Assembly: GCA_900316935.1 (NCBI GenBank)
Contig: ONEW01000002.1
Location: forward strand, 31,451-95,450
Length of the DNA: 64,000 bases
From: an uncultured Selenomonadales bacterium
GTDB taxonomy: Bacteria > Bacillota > Negativicutes > Acidaminococcales > Acidaminococcaceae
Direction of reading: 5' to 3'
The notes under the pieces: model-generated
What the model was told of the DNA's origin: nothing
What the model saw: the letters and a program-made list of their open reading frames with translations, nothing else
Database searches by the model: none
In this document: one piece after another, positions 8,981 to 17,822 of the stretch
How positions within the stretch are numbered: position 1 is the stretch's first letter
Layout of the letters: every line of letters begins with the position of its first letter
Position numbers and translations under genes: made by a program

Positions 8981-10059
8981 CCGCGCTTCCTCCTCGTTCC
9001 GGCCCGGGGCCGGCGTTCTTTACCTACATCATACCCGCGGTTCCGCACAAAGTCCAGCAAGGTTCCCGTAAAGACCAGAGGGATCCGGCGCAGTTCCTTG
9101 ATGGTGGCGGCACCAGTCAGCACCATGACGTCCTGCAGATCGGCCAGTATGTCCTTCAGGGCCGAGGCCGCCGCATCGACACCCAGCCCCAGGGTCAGGG
9201 CGAGCACGTTGGCACTCATGCCGGCCGCGTCCGCACCGAGCGCGAGGGCTTTTGCGAGATCCAGACCGTTGCGCAGACCGCCAGATGCGATGACCGTATC
9301 CCACGGGGAAGCCGACTGGGACACGTCCAGCAGGGACCAGGCCGTCGGGATGCCCCAATCCGCCAGGAACTGGCGGCGCTTGTCCCCGCTCCGCGCCGTT
9401 TCGATGGCCGGGAAACTCGTCCCGCCGGAGCCGGCGACGTTGAAGCAGGTAAAGCCAAGGGCCTGCAGTGTCTCCACCTGCTCGCGCGCCATGCCGCAGC
9501 CTGTCTCTTTGACGATGACGGGGACGGTCACGGCCTCCCGGAGGCGGCTGAGATTATCCAGCAGAGACGCGAAATCCCGGTCTCCTTCAGGCATGCAGAG
9601 TTCCTGTGCCACGTTGAGGTGGATTTCCAGCACATCGGCATCCAGCATGGCGACGGCGGCGCGTGCCTCTTCCGGCGTGGCCAGGGCACTCAGATTGGCA
9701 AACAGGATGCCCTCCGGGTATTCTTCCCGCACAATGGCATAGGAATCGGCGTACCTGCCTTCCTTCACGGCCCCGTATTGGGAGCCGACCGCCATGGCGC
9801 AGCCTGCCGAACGGGCCACGCGGGCCAGCTGGCGGTTCACCCGTTTCGTTCCTTCCGAACCGCCGGTGATGGCATCGATGAAGAGGGGCACAGGCAGTTC
9901 AAGGGCCCCTATGCGGGTTGTAAGGCAGACACGGTCCGGATTGACCGGCGTGAGGCAGTTGTGCAGGAAACGGACGTCGTCCAGCCCTGTGCTGCGGCCG
10001 CCATCTCCCAACTGCAATGCGTAGTGGATATGGTCCAGCTTGCGTTGTTCTCTTGACAT
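8977..10059 (-). CDS. fni: Type 2 isopentenyl-diphosphate delta-isomerase
   Basis: 360 residues, FMN-dependent. Interconverts IPP and DMAPP. Family signatures: RKLDHIHYAL at the N-terminus, FIDAITGGSEGTKRVN, AVGSQYGAV, the LEIHLNVAQELCMPEGDRDF block, VIVKETGCGM and NVAGSGGTSF. First gene of a run with the G1P dehydrogenase and aminopeptidase genes, just downstream of the ispH-rpsA terminator. A clustered isoprenoid role is consistent with the neighbouring ispH domain. Confidence 0.95.
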   Translation of the reverse strand: MSREQRKLDHIHYALQLGDGGRSTGLDDVRFLHNCLTPVNPDRVCLTTRIGALELPVPLFIDAITGGSEGTKRVNRQLARVARSAGCAMAVGSQYGAVKEGRYADSYAIVREEYPEGILFANLSALATPEEARAAVAMLDADVLEIHLNVAQELCMPEGDRDFASLLDNLSRLREAVTVPVIVKETGCGMAREQVETLQALGFTCFNVAGSGGTSFPAIETARSGDKRRQFLADWGIPTAWSLLDVSQSASPWDTVIASGGLRNGLDLAKALALGADAAGMSANVLALTLGLGVDAAASALKDILADLQDVMVLTGAATIKELRRIPLVFTGTLLDFVRNRGYDVGKERRPRAGTRRKRG

Positions 10060-10120
10060 GATGTACTTCCTCCGGGCTCCCTCGGATTCATAATCGGCAG
10101 ACCCTATCGGTCCGCTAAAA

Positions 10121-10148
10121 AAAGAGGACGGCCTGCACCGTCCTCTTT
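10121..10148 (-). terminator. Intrinsic terminator after ispH-rpsA
   Basis: An 11-bp perfect stem (10121-10131 with 10138-10148), 6-nt loop. On the minus strand it is followed by a T-run (A-tract just left of 10121). Confidence 0.88.
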
Positions 10149-10158
10149 CATGGTCTTC

Positions 10159-12288
10159 TTACTTCTTCAGGCCTTCCAGCTGTTCCGCCATGGCATTGTT
10201 CGTCAGGGCTTCATCGCTGTTGTGGCTCATGTATGCATCCATCTGCGCCTTTTCAGCATTTTTCTTGGCGCGGGTCAGGGACAGGCCGATCTTTCTGTGG
10301 GCACGGTCCACCTTGATGATCATCGGTTTGACTTCCTGCCCGATCTTCAGGACGTCTTCCGGTTTTTCAATGCGTTCTTCCGCGATTTCGGACACATGGA
10401 TCATGCCTTCCACCTTGTCATTCAGGCGTACCAGGGCGCCGAAGGGCAGGAAGCGGTCCACCACGCCATCCACCACGTCGCCTTCCTTGAAACCGGCGGC
10501 AGCGGCAATCCACGGATCTTCCATGGTAGCCTTGATGGACAGGGATACGCGGCGGTTTTCTTTATCGATCTTCTTGACGAAGACTTTGACCATGTCGCCT
10601 TCCTTGGCAACCTCACCAGCCTTGGCACCGCGGTCATAGGACAGTTCGCTGTTGTGCACCAGGCCTACCAGGCCATCGACGACTTCCACGAACAGGCCGA
10701 ATTCAGCGACCTTGACGACTTTGCCTTCGTAAACTTCGCCTTCGGCGATTTTGCCGTAAGCAGCTTCTTCCTTGGCCAGGCGGGCAGCACGGGCGGCTTC
10801 ACGGGCAGCTTCGCGGTTGGCCAGCCATTCTTCATGTTTCTTGGCTTTTTCCGCTTTCAGGAGGTCGCGGCGGGAAACAACGATGCGTTTCTTTTCCGGA
10901 TCGACTTCAATGATTTCCGCATCCAGTTCCTGGCCGACATACGGCGCGAAATCGTCGATGTGGCGCAGTTCCACATGGGAAGCAGGCATAAAGCCTTCCA
11001 CGCCTTCCACGGCAACAGCCAGGCCGACTACGGGGCGCACATTCTGACCTTCGGCTTCGCGGTCGCGGTCACGGTTGCGTTTCTTGATGACGCGCAGCAC
11101 TTTGACTTTGGCGGGACGCTTTTCGCCTTCCGCCAGGGGAGCGATATTCTTCCAGGCAGCTTCCTTTTCCGCACGGATCTTGGACAGACCGACGAAATCT
11201 TCGGAGCCGGAGGGGATGACGACGGCTTCCACTTCGTCGCCGACATTCAACGTGTTCATCAGTTCATCGCCATTGGCGTCAACGGCCCAGTCCTTCCAGG
11301 CAATCAAACCATCGCGAGTATATCCGAAATCGACGAAAACGCCTTCTTTATCTACCTGACTGATTTTACCTTTGACGAGCTTGCCGGGATGAACACCGAA
11401 ATCCTCCATACTGGCGTCCAGCATCGCTGCAAAATCGCCTTCCATTTTCTTGTTTTCCATGTTTTCCATTGCCATGACAGCCTCCTTAATTATGCGATCC
11501 GGAGTTGATGCTCCGGCCGTAATACCTACTTTCCTGCACCCATGGAACATTTCCGGGGAAAGTTCCCTGGCGGTCTCTACTTGATAGCACCGGGGGCAGA
11601 TGGCACTAACCAGCTCAGTCAAGTGTTTTGTGTTCGCACTGTTCCTTCCGCCAATGACGATAAAGGCATCCACCTTGTGGGCCAGTTCCGCCGCGGCCTG
11701 CTGCCGCTGGGAAGTGGCCAGGCAGATGGACTTTTCCACCCGGTATTCGCCGGGTCTCGCCTGTTGCAACGCCTGCAGCATTTCATCAAATTTCGCGCCC
11801 TCCAACGTGGTCTGGCTGAGGACGCAATATTTGTGCGCAGAGGGCACTTCACCAATATCATCCTTACATTCTAAAATAATACCATTTTTTTTACAAAATG
11901 CCAATATACTTTTTACTTCCGGATGTCCTTTTTCCCCAATGATGATGACGGTATATCCGTCAGAAACCGCCTGTGAAGCCTTTTTCTGATTCATTTTGAC
12001 ATTCGGGCAGGTGGCATCCAGAATATGTAAATTTTTTGTGGCAGCCGCTTCATATACTTCCGGGCCTACGCCATGGGAACGGAAGATGACCGTTTCTCCC
12101 GGCACAAATTCCTCCAGGGATTCCTTGCACAGGATCCCTTTCTGCTTCAATGCTTCCGTAAACTGGGGGTTGTGGATGAGCGGGCCCAGCGTCGCCGCCG
12201 GCAGGCTGTCCGCCGCGCTTTCCGCAATCTGCACGGCCCGTTTGACGCCGTAGCAGAAGCCACACGGATCGGCTACAATGACTTCCAT
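10159..12288 (-). CDS. ispH-rpsA: IspH (HMBPP reductase) fused to ribosomal protein S1
   Basis: 709 residues. Residues 1 to about 285 are IspH, the last MEP-pathway enzyme, with the three 4Fe-4S cysteines in PCGFCYGVKRAV, DATCPNV and SICLATSQRQ. A linker (about 285-310) leads to four S1 RNA-binding repeats (about 310-690), e.g. GKLVKGKISQVDKEGVFVDFG and GEVYEGKVVKVAEFGLFVEV. S1 binds mRNA on the 30S subunit. The frame is uninterrupted through the junction. The fusion is known in many Clostridia and Negativicutes. The Shine-Dalgarno before ATG 12288 is weak. Confidence 0.95.
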   Translation of the reverse strand: MEVIVADPCGFCYGVKRAVQIAESAADSLPAATLGPLIHNPQFTEALKQKGILCKESLEEFVPGETVIFRSHGVGPEVYEAAATKNLHILDATCPNVKMNQKKASQAVSDGYTVIIIGEKGHPEVKSILAFCKKNGIILECKDDIGEVPSAHKYCVLSQTTLEGAKFDEMLQALQQARPGEYRVEKSICLATSQRQQAAAELAHKVDAFIVIGGRNSANTKHLTELVSAICPRCYQVETARELSPEMFHGCRKVGITAGASTPDRIIKEAVMAMENMENKKMEGDFAAMLDASMEDFGVHPGKLVKGKISQVDKEGVFVDFGYTRDGLIAWKDWAVDANGDELMNTLNVGDEVEAVVIPSGSEDFVGLSKIRAEKEAAWKNIAPLAEGEKRPAKVKVLRVIKKRNRDRDREAEGQNVRPVVGLAVAVEGVEGFMPASHVELRHIDDFAPYVGQELDAEIIEVDPEKKRIVVSRRDLLKAEKAKKHEEWLANREAAREAARAARLAKEEAAYGKIAEGEVYEGKVVKVAEFGLFVEVVDGLVGLVHNSELSYDRGAKAGEVAKEGDMVKVFVKKIDKENRRVSLSIKATMEDPWIAAAAGFKEGDVVDGVVDRFLPFGALVRLNDKVEGMIHVSEIAEERIEKPEDVLKIGQEVKPMIIKVDRAHRKIGLSLTRAKKNAEKAQMDAYMSHNSDEALTNNAMAEQLEGLKK

Positions 12289-12331
12289 TTTAATTACCTG
12301 AACCTTTTCGTTATTTTCTTAATGATTTTGT

Positions 12332-13057
12332 CTATACATTATCTGTTTTTGCATCGACAGCCTGTTCCGCCGCTTCCCCTGCGGCCAATCGTTTGCGGCG
12401 GGCCTCTTCGGCTTTCGCGGCAGCTGCCGTAATGGCCTCGAAATGCTCCCGTTCTTCCGGGGGCACGATCTGCCGCTGCAGCGCAATGACCTGCTCCCGC
12501 CAGGCTGCACCCAGTTTTTCCAGGTTTTCCCGGCCGATGCCGCCCGTCGTGTCATATTCCAGCGGCCTGCCGAACAGGATGCGGACCTTCGGCCAGCCGG
12601 CATGACGCTTCAGGTCACTGCCCCAGATGGCCGTGGGAATGATGACGGACTTCGTCTTCACAGCCATCATGAAGGCGCCGCCGCCGGCCCGTCCCAGGGC
12701 GCCGGTCTTGCTGCGCGTCCCTTCGGGAAAGATGGCGAGGATGCCGCCCCGCTTCAATATGCCGAGGCCGGTCTTGATGGCTTCCCGGTCCGCACCGCCG
12801 CGTTTGACAGGAAACACGCCCAGGTGGCGGATGATGAATCCGAAGACAGGATTGCTGAACAGTTCCTCCTTGGCCATGAAGTTGACCGGCCGCGGGCAGG
12901 CCGCACCAATGGTCGGCGGGTCCAGCAGGCTGATATGGTTGGCGGCCAGTACGGCGCAGCCGTCCTTCGGAATGTTTTCCGTTCCCTGGATTTCCCAACG
13001 CAGCCATACCTTGAAGATCCAGGGAAAGGTGAGGTGGCAGAATCCGTAGAAGCTCAT
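12332..13057 (-). CDS. plsC: 1-acyl-sn-glycerol-3-phosphate acyltransferase
   Basis: 241 residues. Acylates lysophosphatidic acid to phosphatidic acid at the membrane. Shows the acyltransferase motifs NHISLLD (NHx4D) and FPEGTRS. The C-terminal 50 residues are Ala/Glu/Lys-rich and charged, probably a helical extension. The start codon overlaps the cmk stop by four bases (ATGA). Confidence 0.93.
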   Translation of the reverse strand: MSFYGFCHLTFPWIFKVWLRWEIQGTENIPKDGCAVLAANHISLLDPPTIGAACPRPVNFMAKEELFSNPVFGFIIRHLGVFPVKRGGADREAIKTGLGILKRGGILAIFPEGTRSKTGALGRAGGGAFMMAVKTKSVIIPTAIWGSDLKRHAGWPKVRILFGRPLEYDTTGGIGRENLEKLGAAWREQVIALQRQIVPPEEREHFEAITAAAAKAEEARRKRLAAGEAAEQAVDAKTDNV

Positions 13058-13737
13058 GCCCGCAGCCTTCTTTCCGCGGCCAGTTTCAGGATGGCGCCCA
13101 CCACTTCGTCAATGGACATATGCGAAGTATCCAGATAGACGGCATCTTCGGCCTGTTTCAGGGGACTGGTTTCCCGTTCCATATCCTGTTTATCACGGGA
13201 CACAATGTCGGCCTGCAGCTTATCATAGTCCACCGCCTGGCCTTTGGCTTCCAGTTCCTTGCCGCGGCGGCGGGCCCGTTCTTCCACACTCGCCGTGAGA
13301 TAAATCTTGCACGGCGAATCAGGGAAGACGACCGTACCGATGTCCCGCCCGTCCAATATGACATCGCCTTCACGGCCCATGCGGCGCTGCTGCGCCACCA
13401 TGGCCTCCCGCACGGCCGGTACGGCGGCAACACGGGACACCAGGCCGGTCACGGCGGCGGAGCGGATGGCTTCCGTCACTTCCGTGCCATCCACGAACAC
13501 GCAGTTGAGGCTCCCTTCCGGCCGGAAACTGATGCGGATTTCCCGGGCCAGCCGGCCTGCCAGTTCCGGGGAGAAGGGCTGCCCCGTCTGCAGGAGTTTC
13601 CAGGTCACGGAGCGGTACATGGCGCCCGTGTCGATATAGGCAAACCCAAGGGCGGCCGCAGCCTTCCTGGCGATGGTGCTCTTGCCGGCACCGGCCGGTC
13701 CATCGATTGCGATTACAAAACCATTCTTCAAGTTCAT
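13054..13737 (-). CDS. cmk: Cytidylate kinase
   Basis: 227 residues. Phosphorylates CMP and dCMP. P-loop IDGPAGAGKSTIARK near the N-terminus, YIDTGAMYR, and the GRDIGTVVFPD motif. cmk beside plsC and rpsA-ispH is a frequent Firmicute order. ATG 13737 follows AAAAGG closely; the in-frame GTG at 13740 overlaps that site, so the exact start is uncertain by a few codons. Confidence 0.95.
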   Translation of the reverse strand: MNLKNGFVIAIDGPAGAGKSTIARKAAAALGFAYIDTGAMYRSVTWKLLQTGQPFSPELAGRLAREIRISFRPEGSLNCVFVDGTEVTEAIRSAAVTGLVSRVAAVPAVREAMVAQQRRMGREGDVILDGRDIGTVVFPDSPCKIYLTASVEERARRRGKELEAKGQAVDYDKLQADIVSRDKQDMERETSPLKQAEDAVYLDTSHMSIDEVVGAILKLAAERRLRA

Positions 13738-13749
13738 CACCTTTTACCG

Positions 13750-15081
13750 TTATTTTGTATCTTCCAGCGCGGCGGCCGTGCCGGCCACGTAACCGCTGCT
13801 GAAGGCGGCCTGCAGGTTGAATCCGCCTGTGTAGCCGTCCACATCCATCACTTCGCCGGCAAAATAAAGTCCTTTCACTTTAAGCGAAGCCATGGTTTTC
13901 GGATTGATCTCCTTCAGGCTCACGCCGCCTGCCGTGACGATGGCCGCTTCCACGGGCAGCGTCCCGGCCAGGGGAATGGAAAAATGCCTGAGTGTTTCCC
14001 GCAGGGCCTGCCGTTCCTGTTTGGAAACCTGGCTTACCGCTTTGGCACCATCCAGATACGCCGCATCCAGGATGGCGGCGACCAGCGGCTGCGGTACGAG
14101 TCTGCGCACGGCCTCTGCCAGGGTCCGTGTCCCGTCTTCCTGGAAGTCCCGCAGGATGCGGGCATCCAGCTTCTCTTCATCCAGGGCGGGTTTCAGGTCG
14201 AGGACGAGGTCCAGGCCCTGATTGCCGTAATGCACCAGGCGTGCCGCCGTACGGCTCAGGGTCAGGGCGATCGGGCCGGCCACGGTGCCCCGCGTGAATT
14301 GCAGTTCGCCGAATTCGCTGGTTACAGCCTGTCCGTTGTCGCACAAGGTGGCCCGCACGTTTTTCAGGGCCAGGCCGTCCAGCCCTTCCGTAAACCCTTC
14401 TTCCGACTGGAGCGGTACAAGGGCCGGCAGCAGCGGTTCCACCGTATGCCCCAGTTTCTCCAGGACCGGCACGAAGTTGCCGTCCGAGCCGGTTCCCGGA
14501 TAGGAGGCACCGCCTGTACAGACGATGGCGGCGTCCGCGTCCAGTACATGGACCGGTCCCAGCTTCTCCTGCCGCCGGGAAGCGGAACGGTAATCCTGCC
14601 CTTCTTTGCGGCCGTCGTCTTCCACATTGCAATAGCGCACGCCGGTCACCCGGCCGTCCTTTAGGACGAGGCCGGCCGCCCGGGCGTTCGTCACGACGCG
14701 CCCGCCTGCCTCCGCCAGGATGGCGAGCAGCGTGTCCAGGACATCCTGCGCGCGGCCGCTGGCCGGGAAGACCCGTCCGCCCCGTTCCTTAACCAGCGGC
14801 AGGCCGTGGCTTTCCAGCAGGTCCATCATGTCTTCGTTTGTAAAGCGCCGCAATGCGCCGTTCAGGAAGCGGCCATTGCCGGGAAGGTTGCGGATGAAGT
14901 CCGGAATGGCGCAGGTATTGGTGATGTTGCACCGCCCCTTCCCCGTAATCATCATTTTGCGGCCCGGTACGGCCATCTTTTCCAGCACGACCGTCCCGGC
15001 CCCATTCTGCGCCGCCGCAATGCCGGCCAGAAGGCCCGCCGCGCCGCCGCCGATGACAACGACCCTCTTCCCCTTACGCAT
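13750..15081 (-). CDS. FAD-dependent oxidoreductase of the HI0933/YhiN family
   Basis: 443 residues. N-terminal dinucleotide-binding motif VVVIGGGAAGLLAGIAAA, then GRKMMITGKGRCNITNT, typical of this family, and a C-terminal second FAD contact (GLYFAGEVMDVDGYTGGFNLQAAFSSG). The physiological substrate of most members is unknown; some are annotated as aminoacetone oxidase-like or BaiN. The ATG lies inside the rluB 3' end, an 8-bp overlap without an obvious ribosome site, suggesting coupling. A GTG at 15090 is the alternative start. Confidence 0.88.
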   Translation of the reverse strand: MRKGKRVVVIGGGAAGLLAGIAAAQNGAGTVVLEKMAVPGRKMMITGKGRCNITNTCAIPDFIRNLPGNGRFLNGALRRFTNEDMMDLLESHGLPLVKERGGRVFPASGRAQDVLDTLLAILAEAGGRVVTNARAAGLVLKDGRVTGVRYCNVEDDGRKEGQDYRSASRRQEKLGPVHVLDADAAIVCTGGASYPGTGSDGNFVPVLEKLGHTVEPLLPALVPLQSEEGFTEGLDGLALKNVRATLCDNGQAVTSEFGELQFTRGTVAGPIALTLSRTAARLVHYGNQGLDLVLDLKPALDEEKLDARILRDFQEDGTRTLAEAVRRLVPQPLVAAILDAAYLDGAKAVSQVSKQERQALRETLRHFSIPLAGTLPVEAAIVTAGGVSLKEINPKTMASLKVKGLYFAGEVMDVDGYTGGFNLQAAFSSGYVAGTAAALEDTK

Positions 15082-15802
15082 GGAGACCACAGGCTTTCTT
15101 CAGGGAAGCCACTTCCCCGTCGCTCAGGTCGCGGCAACGTCCCCGGCCGACGCCCTGCAGCGTCAGCGGTCCCATCTTCACTCGTTTCAGGTAGCGCACG
15201 GGGAAGCCGATATAGTCACACATACGCCGCACCTGCCGGTTCCGGCCCTCGTGGATCACCACCTGGAAATGGGTCAGGTTCTTGTCATGGTCATACTGCA
15301 TCAGGTTGACCGTGGCAGGCGCCGTCATTCCGTCTTCCAGCTTTACGCCCATGCGCAGCATGTCGAGTTTTTCCTCGGGAACGATGCCCGGCACCGTCAC
15401 CTCGTAAGTCTTGTTGACCTCGTGGCTCGGATGGGTCATGGCCTGGGCCAGTTCCCCGTCGTTGGTCAGAAGGAGGAGTCCTTCCGTATTGTAATCCAGC
15501 CGGCCTACAGGAAAGATCCGTTCCGGTACGTCGCGGACATAATCCGCCACGGTCCGGCGTCCTTCGGGATCCTTCATGGTCGTCACGACGCCGCGGGGCT
15601 TGTAGAACAGGAGATACACCTTCCGCTCCCGCCGGATGGGTCTGCCGTCCACCTGGATGAAGGCGCGGTCATCCACCTTGGTGCCGAGTTCCTTGACGAC
15701 GCGGCCATTCACCTTCACCCGGCCGGCCGTAATGTATTTTTCCGCTTCGCGCCGCGAAGCCACGCCGGCCTGGGCCAGCACTTTCTGTAAACGTTCTTCC
15801 AT
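15074..15802 (-). CDS. rluB: 23S rRNA pseudouridine synthase, RluB type
   Basis: 242 residues. N-terminal S4 RNA-binding domain (ERLQKVLAQAGVASRREAE), then the RsuA/RluB catalytic motif GRLDYNTEGLLLLTNDG with the active Asp. Expected to isomerize a uridine in helix 89/90 of 23S rRNA, although members can also be RluE/F-like. The ATG shares one base with the scpB stop. Confidence 0.92.
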   Translation of the reverse strand: MEERLQKVLAQAGVASRREAEKYITAGRVKVNGRVVKELGTKVDDRAFIQVDGRPIRRERKVYLLFYKPRGVVTTMKDPEGRRTVADYVRDVPERIFPVGRLDYNTEGLLLLTNDGELAQAMTHPSHEVNKTYEVTVPGIVPEEKLDMLRMGVKLEDGMTAPATVNLMQYDHDKNLTHFQVVIHEGRNRQVRRMCDYIGFPVRYLKRVKMGPLTLQGVGRGRCRDLSDGEVASLKKACGLHA

Positions 15803-16437
15803 CAGGGTTCTTCCTCTGTCTTCTCGTTTTGTTCGTTTTGATTTTGCGCTGCCGGCTTGTCCTTTTCCGGGAAATCCGGCAGAGAAAGCTGCTGGGGATG
15901 GCGGGCCGCTTCCTCTTTCAGCAATTCGGGCATTTCCGGCAGATCTTTGAGGGAACGCAGGCCGAACACCGTCAGGAACCGGTCCGTAGTCTTATAGAGG
16001 ATGGGATGGCCCACCGTCTGTTTGCGCCCGGCTTCCGTAATGAGCTGCCAATCCAGCAGCGTGTTGACGACGCCGTCCACCTTGACGCCGCGGATGGATT
16101 CCATCTCCGCCCGCGTGACGGGCTGACGGAAGGCGATAATGGCCAGGGTCTCCATGGCCGCGTTGGACAGCTTCAGCTCCTGCGTGACGGCAAGCTGGCG
16201 CACAGCCCGGTCGAACGCCGGCTTGGTGCACAGCTGGAACCCGCCTCCGACTTCGCGGAGCATGATACCCCGGTCCGCCGCCTTATACGTTTCCTGGAGG
16301 GCCGTCACCAGTTCCCAGACCTGCGGTTTGTTCAGTCCCAGCAGTTCCGAGAGCTGGGCCACGCTCAACGGGTCCCCTGCCGCAAACAGGACGGCCTCCA
16401 GTTTCGCCATTTCAAACTCCTGCGGCATCTGTGGCAT
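15802..16437 (-). CDS. scpB: Segregation and condensation protein B
   Basis: 211 residues. The kleisin-associated winged-helix subunit of the SMC-ScpAB condensin. Recognizable segments are LEAVLFAAGDPLSVAQLSELL and LAIIAFRQPVTRAEMESIRGV, followed by GVVNTLLDWQLI. The ATG at 16437 has GGAAGGAGGAGG upstream; a longer TTG frame (16479) is poorer. Overlaps the scpA end by 26 bp. Confidence 0.95.
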   Translation of the reverse strand: MPQMPQEFEMAKLEAVLFAAGDPLSVAQLSELLGLNKPQVWELVTALQETYKAADRGIMLREVGGGFQLCTKPAFDRAVRQLAVTQELKLSNAAMETLAIIAFRQPVTRAEMESIRGVKVDGVVNTLLDWQLITEAGRKQTVGHPILYKTTDRFLTVFGLRSLKDLPEMPELLKEEAARHPQQLSLPDFPEKDKPAAQNQNEQNEKTEEEP

Positions 16438-17152
16438 GCGTCCCTCCTCCTTCCCGTAAGAAAATGTAGATCGGTTCAAAGGCCTGGCTCTGGGCGATGC
16501 GGACGATCTTCAGGCGCAAGAGTTCAAGCACAGCCAGAAACGAGGCGACACGCTCGCTCTTCAGCCCCGTCCGCACAAAGGCCTGGTTCAGTTCCACCCC
16601 TTCCGGATGTTTGTGCAGGTAATCCACCATATATTCCATCTTCTGACGGATATCGAATTCCTGCCGTTCCACCACGACGGTCTCCTGCACAAAGGGACTC
16701 GCGAGGGCCGCCAGGGCTTCCAGCAGGGCCCCGGCGGGATACGGATGCAGCTGCCGCAGCCGGCTGTCCGCAAAATACGGTTTGCGGGCATGGTACTGCG
16801 ATGCCTCTTCCTGGAGGGCGGCCAGCTTACGTGCCACCTGCTTGAAACGCTGCAGTTCCACCACCATGTCGATCAGGGCCTGGCGGGGATCCTCTTCATC
16901 CCCGTCCCCGCCGTCGGGTAATTTGGGCAGGAGCATGCGCGACTTGATCTGCAAAAGGCGCGCCGCCATGACCAGAAATCCGCTCGCAAGCTCCAGGTCC
17001 GGCTCGGCCATGGAGTTCAGGTAGGCGATGTACTGGTCCGTGATGGTGACAATGGGGATGTCGTATATGTCTATCTTCTCTTTTTCAATCAGATGGATCA
17101 ACAAATCCAGCGGTCCTTCGAAATCGAGGACCTTTACTACGGGTTCCGCCAT
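16412..17152 (-). CDS. scpA: Segregation and condensation protein A (kleisin)
   Basis: 246 residues. N-terminal FEGPLDLLIHLIEKEKIDIYDIPI is the ScpA signature, followed by LASGFLVMAARLLQIKSRMLLP, and a C-terminal winged helix. Bridges SMC heads in chromosome segregation. Paired with scpB immediately downstream. Confidence 0.96.
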   Translation of the reverse strand: MAEPVVKVLDFEGPLDLLIHLIEKEKIDIYDIPIVTITDQYIAYLNSMAEPDLELASGFLVMAARLLQIKSRMLLPKLPDGGDGDEEDPRQALIDMVVELQRFKQVARKLAALQEEASQYHARKPYFADSRLRQLHPYPAGALLEALAALASPFVQETVVVERQEFDIRQKMEYMVDYLHKHPEGVELNQAFVRTGLKSERVASFLAVLELLRLKIVRIAQSQAFEPIYIFLREGGGTHATDAAGV

Positions 17153-17162
17153 ATGCCGCCTT

Positions 17163-17786
17163 TCAGAAGAGGATGCCGGCCACCCTGAAACAGAGGTTCA
17201 GGTAAAGCTGCGCCAAAGGCCCGATGATGTAGTTCGCGATGCCGCTGTAGCAGATGAGGATCAGGAGCCAGAAGCCGTAGCGCGAAACCATGCTGTCATA
17301 TTGATAAGCCGCCTCGTAGCTCAGGAAGGTCTCCAGGATTTTGGAACCGTCCAGCGGCGGGATGGGAATCAGGTTGAAGAAACCGAACCACACGTTGTAC
17401 AGGATGGTCCAGTACAGAAAACTGTAGGCCATGCCGGACGTGAATCCCAGGCTCTGCCGGAACTGCAGGATGAAGACGCACAGGAAGGCGATGAGGAAAT
17501 TGGCCGCCGGGCCGGCAAAGGAGACCTTCCGCATGCCGGAATTGTAATCCTTATAGTAGCGCGGGTCCACCTGGACGGGCTTGGCCCAGCCAAAGCCGAC
17601 CAGGACCAGCGCAATCGTGCCAAGGATATCGAGATGGGCCAGCGGATTCAGGGTCAACCGTCCCGTCATGCGCGGTGTCGGATCCCCGAGGCTGTCCGAA
17701 ACGCAGGCATGGGCATATTCGTGTATCGTCAGGGCAATCAGAAGGGCCGGCGCGCGGAACAGCAGGGTCGATAAATCAAGAAACAC
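17163..17786 (-). CDS. Site-2-type zinc metalloprotease, M50 family
   Basis: 207 residues, about five hydrophobic segments. The zinc motif HEYAH lies in the first membrane segment and NPLAHLDILGT provides the third ligand region, as in YwhC/SpoIVFB-like short M50 proteins without a PDZ domain. The Bacillus relatives are poorly characterized. The position directly upstream of scpA is common in Firmicutes. Substrate unknown. Confidence 0.9.
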   Translation of the reverse strand: MFLDLSTLLFRAPALLIALTIHEYAHACVSDSLGDPTPRMTGRLTLNPLAHLDILGTIALVLVGFGWAKPVQVDPRYYKDYNSGMRKVSFAGPAANFLIAFLCVFILQFRQSLGFTSGMAYSFLYWTILYNVWFGFFNLIPIPPLDGSKILETFLSYEAAYQYDSMVSRYGFWLLILICYSGIANYIIGPLAQLYLNLCFRVAGILF

Positions 17787-17822
17787 GCTTGTTACCTCCG
17801 TGGAATGGTTGGAAACGGTCCG

